From: Halichondria panicea
Lineage: Eukaryota > Porifera > Demospongiae > Suberitida > Halichondriidae
Reading direction: 5' to 3'
Assembly: GCF_963675165.1 (NCBI RefSeq)
Contig: NC_087379.1
Location: forward strand, 7,780,339-7,844,338
Length of the DNA stretch: 64,000 bases
Shown here: piece after piece, positions 59,246-64,000 of the stretch
Layout of the letters: each line of letters opens with the position of its first letter
How positions within the stretch are numbered: the stretch's first letter is position 1
Notes under the pieces: model-generated
What the model was told of the DNA's origin: nothing
What the model saw: the letters and a program-made list of their open reading frames with translations, nothing else
Database searches by the model: none
Position numbers and translations under genes: made by a program

Positions 59246-60214
59246 TGTTGTACAGTGCGTGAGGTGTGTGCCAAGTTCACCTCCATGCCATTGTCACTGA
59301 GGTGACGAGTACTGTCTCAATACTAGCCCTTTAAAATGTACACATTTACAATCTGGCCACTTTAATTACAAGTGGTTGTTAACGTGAGCTAGTTTTGTAG
59401 TAGCTAATAGCAGATTTACTTCTGTTGGGAAGTCACATTTCTTTGCTACCATTTACTCACTGTACATGCAGGCGTATAAGTCGGTTGTCATTTGAATATT
59501 TCTTCTCTTAATTAGAGTGTGTGAGGAGGAGGTCAAGGCGAGGATGGGATTGGTGGAGTGTGTCAACCACAACCTAGTGGAGCCCTACCATCATCTACGA
59601 GAAACACGGTGACTATGTACTCTGAACCTTCATACCTTGGTTACTACACAAGTGAAACCTCCGAAAATGTGTGCAGCATTTATTTGACGTTTGTTCTCTG
59701 TATTGAACCTGAGGTGGTCCTTTATTCAGTGGTACCTATAATGTAGGAAAGTGATTTTGTAGACTGAAGCAGTGTCCTTTGTAGCTACACAGAGAGATGT
59801 TTAATTGAGTGTCCTTTATTCAGAGGGCCCTTTATCAGAGGTTCCACTGGTATTCATATTGATGTTGGTACTGTGTTTCCTGTGTAGGTGAGTATGAGAT
59901 CAAGTTCACTCTGCTGCTAATGCCCAATGGACCACAAAGGTGAACATCTGAAACTCTCCTGCCTGTACAATTCATGTTGTGTAGTGTAGGCTGTGTGTAT
60001 CACAGTGTTCTATAGTGCATGAAGTTTGAGGTGTACGTACGTATGACATCATTGCCATTGTTTGTCTGGTGTGTTCATGCACTGTATTGGTTTGATTGTG
60101 TGTACACTACAACATTCAGTGATTTGTCATTCCTCACAGACTCACCAGTGGCTCCTTTGACCCTGCATGAGCTAGTGTCTTCACAGCTGAAACTGGAAGA
60201 CCCTCAACTGAATG
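59246..60214 (+). pseudogene. PA2G4: PA2G4/EBP1 gene fragment (C-terminal exons)
   Basis: Four consecutive exon-like pieces match the C-terminus of PA2G4 (EBP1, a methionine-aminopeptidase-fold regulator of growth): about 59246-59301 (VCAKFTSMPLSLR), 59516-59608 (EEEVKARMGLVECVNHNLVEP), 59888-59939 (GEYEIKFTLLLMPNGPQR) and 60140-60214 (LTSGSFDPA then TGA). Introns are kept, so this is a DNA-level copy, not a processed one. The frame stops where the family continues (YKSE...), and no N-terminal part is present. It lies inside an intron of ankyrin-ZU5 copy C. Confidence 0.75.
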
Positions 60215-60239
60215 TGAGTACATACAAATTAATTAGGAC

Positions 60240-60980
60240 AGTCAGTTATTTCATGGGAAATTCCTTTAAACTTGTTCCAAGGTCTGTTTCAAAGCCGTCA
60301 GAAAATTCTAAAAATTGGGAAATTAGATCAATGAGATCAATGATACTAGTTACGGCCATTGAAACCCCCCCTCCGTTTAATTGCTCCTTGGAGGGTGAGC
60401 CGGACTATGTTTAATGACTGGTTAGGCAGCCCCTCTAATTAATTAGAGGAATGCAACCCGCTAGTTAAATAATAATAAGGCATTTCTATTACTCCCCTAA
60501 TTAAGTACTTGGGGGTAAAGACGTGGCCTAGCCACCAGTCATAGCTTCAGCTCAGTCATGCCCTAACCACATGCAGAGAAGTTTACCCTAACCCTTAACA
60601 ACAGATATGAAGAGCAAGCATTACTATACAGTATAGTTATGGCAGCTAAAAGAGTCCCCAAACCATTGAGCTTTTAGAAAATCATTGACAACGATGCTTA
60701 TTTATGGCAAGAGCACTTATCTACTCTTAGTTACGGCCATTAAACTGCACAACCTCCCCCATCCCTTAATTAATGGTTTGGGGACTCTTTTAGCTGCCAT
60801 GCATAACTTGAATTCCCTGTATTTAATGTCTAGAAAGTATGAAGGTCTCTTTAAAAATTGTGAAATTGGATCAGTTACGGCCATTGACAGTTGTTCAATC
60901 CTCCCTCTGTTTAATAAATGGTTTGGGAACTCTTTTAGCTCCCATATAACTTAAATTCTTAGGTATCTAATTTTTAGCGT
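60240..60980. mobile_element. Repeats of the ttacggccattgaa family
   Basis: Several copies in both orientations of agttacggccattga and tggtttggggactcttttagctgcca, related to the foldback at 18181-18480. Noncoding. Confidence 0.55.
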
Positions 60981-61497
60981 ATAGAAAATAGCTAATGCTT
61001 GCTCTTCATATCTGTCTTTCCATATTCTGTTCCATTCCGCATTCCTCCTTTTACAACATGCCTTTCCACTTCCTCCTATTGTGTACTACCAGCCATATAC
61101 AGTGTATTGTACATGTACTGAGTCTATTTGTTCACATTACATGTACTTAGGTCTCCAGTGTGTGGGCGTATCATGCTCTAACCATTTCCTCTCTCCTGCA
61201 GGTAACGCTGGCTACAGTGTGCTGGTGAGCTGCAGTGAGAAGATAGTCCAGTCACTCTCTGAGGACCCGAAGGCCTTGGCCCTCCACCTCCTGTCAGCTG
61301 GGCTCATCACTGTGTCCATTCTTGAGAAAAGTAACAAGTTGAATGAGACCAAGAGAGAGAAGGCCACCAGACTGTACACTGCCCTGCTGGGTGTGGTCAA
61401 ACACCACCCCCACAAGTACCACGAGTTTGTCTCCACTCTCAGACTCAACCCACTACACACTGACTTGGTCACACTATTAGATAGCAAGTACACGTAG

Positions 61498-62580
61498 TTT
61501 GTCCGCACGTACGTACATGTACATGTAATCATGTTATACGATTTAACGATTGTGCGCACATTATTCTTTAGCTTTGTGTGTCTTGAATATAAACTACTGA
61601 CATCGTTTTATATATTATACCAGGCCTAAAAAAAAAACTTGTGTGTCTTTACGAGACTAATGAATTGTCGGTAAGGAGAGGTCCAAACAAAGGGGCGTGG
61701 CTACTAAACCAGCCAATGTCGACCTTTGAACCTTGCATATAAATACACGTTTTAATGGTAAAAAACCGTTAATATTAAATCATAATCTATGGTCGAATCA
61801 CCAATTTTTCTTCAGAGCTTGCAATTGCATATTGAGAGATGAGAGCTAGCTAGCTAGCTAGCGCCTGGGGCTAGGGGGAACAGACTGCAGTCGTTGTGCT
61901 ATAGCTTCCTTGTGGTGAACCATGTATCCTCTACTATCTATGGCACAAGTAAGATAAAATGATAATGTCTCAGTACACAGTGCAATAGCTAGCTGGTAGC
62001 TACATGGTATAGATACATGTCTGATGTAGATCTAGTATCGTAAAGACAGACCCTTTGCACCACCTCCACTCTTGTTTCTTTTTTCCCGCTATGTCCATTT
62101 ACTCCATACGTTTTATACTATCTCACTTGTAATTGTTGTTTCACCATTTCCCAGGCCGTACTGTACAAGTGAAAGCAATCCTTGAGATCTGCAACGTCTT
62201 GGTCTATAAAGAGGCTGGTATCTATTGTCGTTCACTTCTCATTTCTGGATTCTTTACCCATGTTCCTGTGCATCATTACTGTGTGGCTTGTGCTACACTG
62301 AGTGTACATATTTTTATCTTCAAATTTTGAGTGGAGTTCTACTTGGGCTATTGTAGTATTGTCCTTGGGACCGAGGCTATAGGACTGCTCTGCCTCATAT
62401 AAGTGAAGAGGCGAACACAGATGGCAGAATGTTCTTTCACAATAATGATTGTTTTTGTGCAATAAAACAATGTTTGCTGTATTAACTTCAATTACTCGTT
62501 TAGTCTTACAACATGTTAACGTTGGGATGCATGAGCACATTAATTTAATACCCTGTATGGATCTAAATGCATGCACTAGA
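61498..62580. other. Intergenic region after copy C
   Basis: No clear exon. Contains a run of gctagctagctagct near 61850 and otherwise unique AT-rich DNA. Confidence 0.4.
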
Positions 62581-62592
62581 TCTAATTGAGCA

Positions 62593-62698
62593 TAATCCTC
62601 TGGAGCCGCCCCCACATCACAGACAAAAATAATTATAAGGTCAAAGTCCTCTGGAGCCGCCCCCACATCACAGACAAAAATAATTATAAGGTCAAAGT
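62593..62698. repeat. Perfect 53-bp tandem duplication upstream of copy D
   Basis: tcctctggagccgcccccac followed by atcacagacaaaaataattataaggtcaaag occurs twice in direct succession, just before the start codon at 62712. It may duplicate promoter or 5' UTR sequence. Confidence 0.9.
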
Positions 62699-62711
62699 TC
62701 ACGTACGAAAA

Positions 62712-62807
62712 ATGGACATACTTGTAATCAGTGCTGCCAGGAATGGTGACTTGAGTGCTTTAAAAGATGCTATCAGGAGGGGAGAGGATGTCAACAATGA
62801 GGATTGG
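62712..62807 (+). CDS. First exon of ankyrin-ZU5 copy D (partial)
   Basis: MDILVISAARNGDLSALKDAIRRGEDVNNEDW, then a gtaatt donor; 96 nt, phase 0, like the first exons of copies A-C. No second ankyrin exon appears before the window ends. At 63708 the sequence atgagtatctgatactaaactgatg matches the start of the intron that normally follows an ankyrin exon, but the exon itself is not recognisable and the donor GT has become AT. Copy D may be damaged, or its next exons lie to the right. Confidence 0.65.
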
Positions 62808-62839
62808 GTAATTATATATAAGCTAGCTGGTTTGTAGGT

Positions 62840-63182
62840 ACCGTAATACCTCGATTTAAGGCGACCCTCCAAATATGCGACACCCAAGCCGGCCGGAGCT
62901 TCAGCAATTTTCGGACTTCTGAAAGTAGCAACAGCTGCGTTGACAATTATTTTTTATTGTCGCGTTCTAAATAGAGGTAAATGTAGCCGCTCACTAGCCT
63001 CGATTGTAGCCCACAGGAAAATCAATGTTTTTAAGCGGCCTGAAATCAGGGCAAGTTAAATTTACCTCCAATTAGATGCGACCCTCTAAATATGCGACAC
63101 CAGGACTCCAATATTCCAAAAGAAGCGACCTCTGGCTTCGTAATTATTAAAAAGTGTCGCTTTAAATCGAGGTCTTACGGTA
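62840..63182. mobile_element. Inverted-repeat element (accgtaatacctcgatttaa ends)
   Basis: accgtaatacctcgatttaaggcgac at the left mirrors gtcgctttaaatcgaggtcttacggta at the right, with internal repeats of ccctcc/tctaaatatgcgacacc. Noncoding MITE in intron 1 of copy D, distantly similar in style to the element at 8042. Confidence 0.85.
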
Positions 63183-64000
63183 TGTAGAGCTGCTGTGAAA
63201 GTCTGTTTTTGCTAACTGTTTGTAGCCTCGAGACCAGCCGTTCGTTATCTGAAAGAATGCCTGGTCAAGTTCCAATGTACCAATATAATCCACTGTACTT
63301 TCTTGCCGATTTGTGTCCATGTGGACCAACTGAGTTGCATAAATTTCCTTTTTAACTATGGTCATACAGATTGTAATAAATGACTGCGATCTAGGAATGT
63401 GTCATATCCTAGGCAAGGATATTACTATCTTTTGGCAGTACCGGTCTAAGCAGATGTCACATGCCCTGTCACGCTAGAGGGGTTAGGGGTCACGTGACTG
63501 CGGTTAGGTTTGGGGGAGTACTGAGAGGGGCCCCTGCGATTAGCATTAAGCACGTAGGCCCTCATTCAGCCCCCCAACCGGTATATCAACATCGTCGGAT
63601 GGAAAATAGAAAATATAGGTCTTAACCTCTGTGAGTGGGAGGGTGGGAGGCATAAGATTTGAGCAGTCAATTTGTCTGTGGCTCGCTGACTTCAGCACAT
63701 GGAACCATAATGAGTATCTGATACTAAACTGATGTGTCTATAGGCAACATGCTGGAATTATAGTCATTTAGGAATTATTTGCATGTACGTGGACATTGCC
63801 GTCATTTTCACCTACCGTATATCTTCGGACACTCTTCTAGGCAAATTTCGTTGTTCTAATACAACGGAAACTCCGCTACTTTAATATTACTAAATATTTG
63901 GACAATACCTTGAGCAACGTAGCTTTATAGCCGGCCAGTAAGAGTGTTGCAGGTAGATAGCTTTGAGGATTAGCTAGCTTGTGCAACTCTTCTATTAAAC
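63183..64000. other. Right edge, no gene seen
   Basis: Intron-like or intergenic. It includes the relic ankyrin-intron start at 63708-63745 described under copy D. Nothing else recognised. Confidence 0.4.

Larger units (their letters stand above)
52050..61497 (+). pseudogene. Ankyrin-ZU5-CARD-like gene, copy C, probably broken
   Basis: Recognisable exons: 52050-52145 (MDVHVHRAARNGDFS...), 52997-53095, 53441-53539, 54217-54317, 54702-54800, 55065-55154, 55621-55679, 55740-56234 (ZU5), 56287-56399, 56453-56617, 56670-56891, 57284-57343 (extra 20-codon exon VEAGVARKVPTVAS...), 57515-57624, 57681-57862, 58518-58559 and 61202-61497 (CARD-like). The ankyrin exon at 54217 is 101 nt, not 99, and its donor is GCGAGT. 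The 62-nt exon before 55621 is missing, where a MITE inserted. Either change breaks the frame before ZU5. The 117-nt exon 13 is also missing. From ZU5 onward the frame is open, so a shorter protein from a new start is possible. Confidence 0.7.

Overview
The window is animal nuclear DNA: AT-rich, full of GT-AG introns, (CA)n/(GT)n microsatellites and short inverted-repeat transposons. Gene content (Dishevelled, ankyrin-ZU5 proteins, selenoprotein K, Mind bomb-like RINGs) and the compact head-to-head layout suggest a sponge, probably a demosponge of the Amphimedon type. The species is inferred, not proven. Short exons were joined by hand using splice signals and reading phase.

The core is a segmental duplication of about 19-20 kb. 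Unit 1 (about 1600-21740) and unit 2 (about 22460-41400) share one order: the tail of a DEATH-domain exon, selenoprotein K on the minus strand, an ankyrin-ZU5 gene with a CARD-like C-terminus on the plus strand, a coiled-coil gene resembling SIX6OS1 on the minus strand, then a DIX-domain gene on the plus strand. In unit 1 the DIX exons lead into a complete Dishevelled (DIX, basic/His-rich region, PDZ, DEP; 648 aa), whose last codons are read from a transposon. In unit 2 the same DIX exons lead, in matching phase, into three Mind bomb-type RING fingers, giving a predicted DIX-triple-RING protein of 335 aa.

The ankyrin-ZU5 family has two intact copies (A, 738 aa; B, 903 aa), a damaged third copy C (52050-61497) carrying an inserted PA2G4/EBP1 fragment, the first exon of a fourth copy D (62712), a CARD-exon fragment (51453) and an orphan DEATH exon (22210). 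Each ankyrin repeat is one 99-nt phase-0 exon. In copy B these exons differ mostly by amino-acid-changing substitutions, while the roughly 680-bp introns between them are almost identical.

The left edge (1-1530) is a tandem array whose units each carry a splice acceptor, a 32-nt block and a splice donor. The region 46.2-51.4 kb is gene-poor and holds a decayed non-LTR retrotransposon, hAT-like and foldback elements and unresolved exon-like pieces. At least five families of short inverted-repeat elements are scattered through introns, and several touch exon or splice boundaries.
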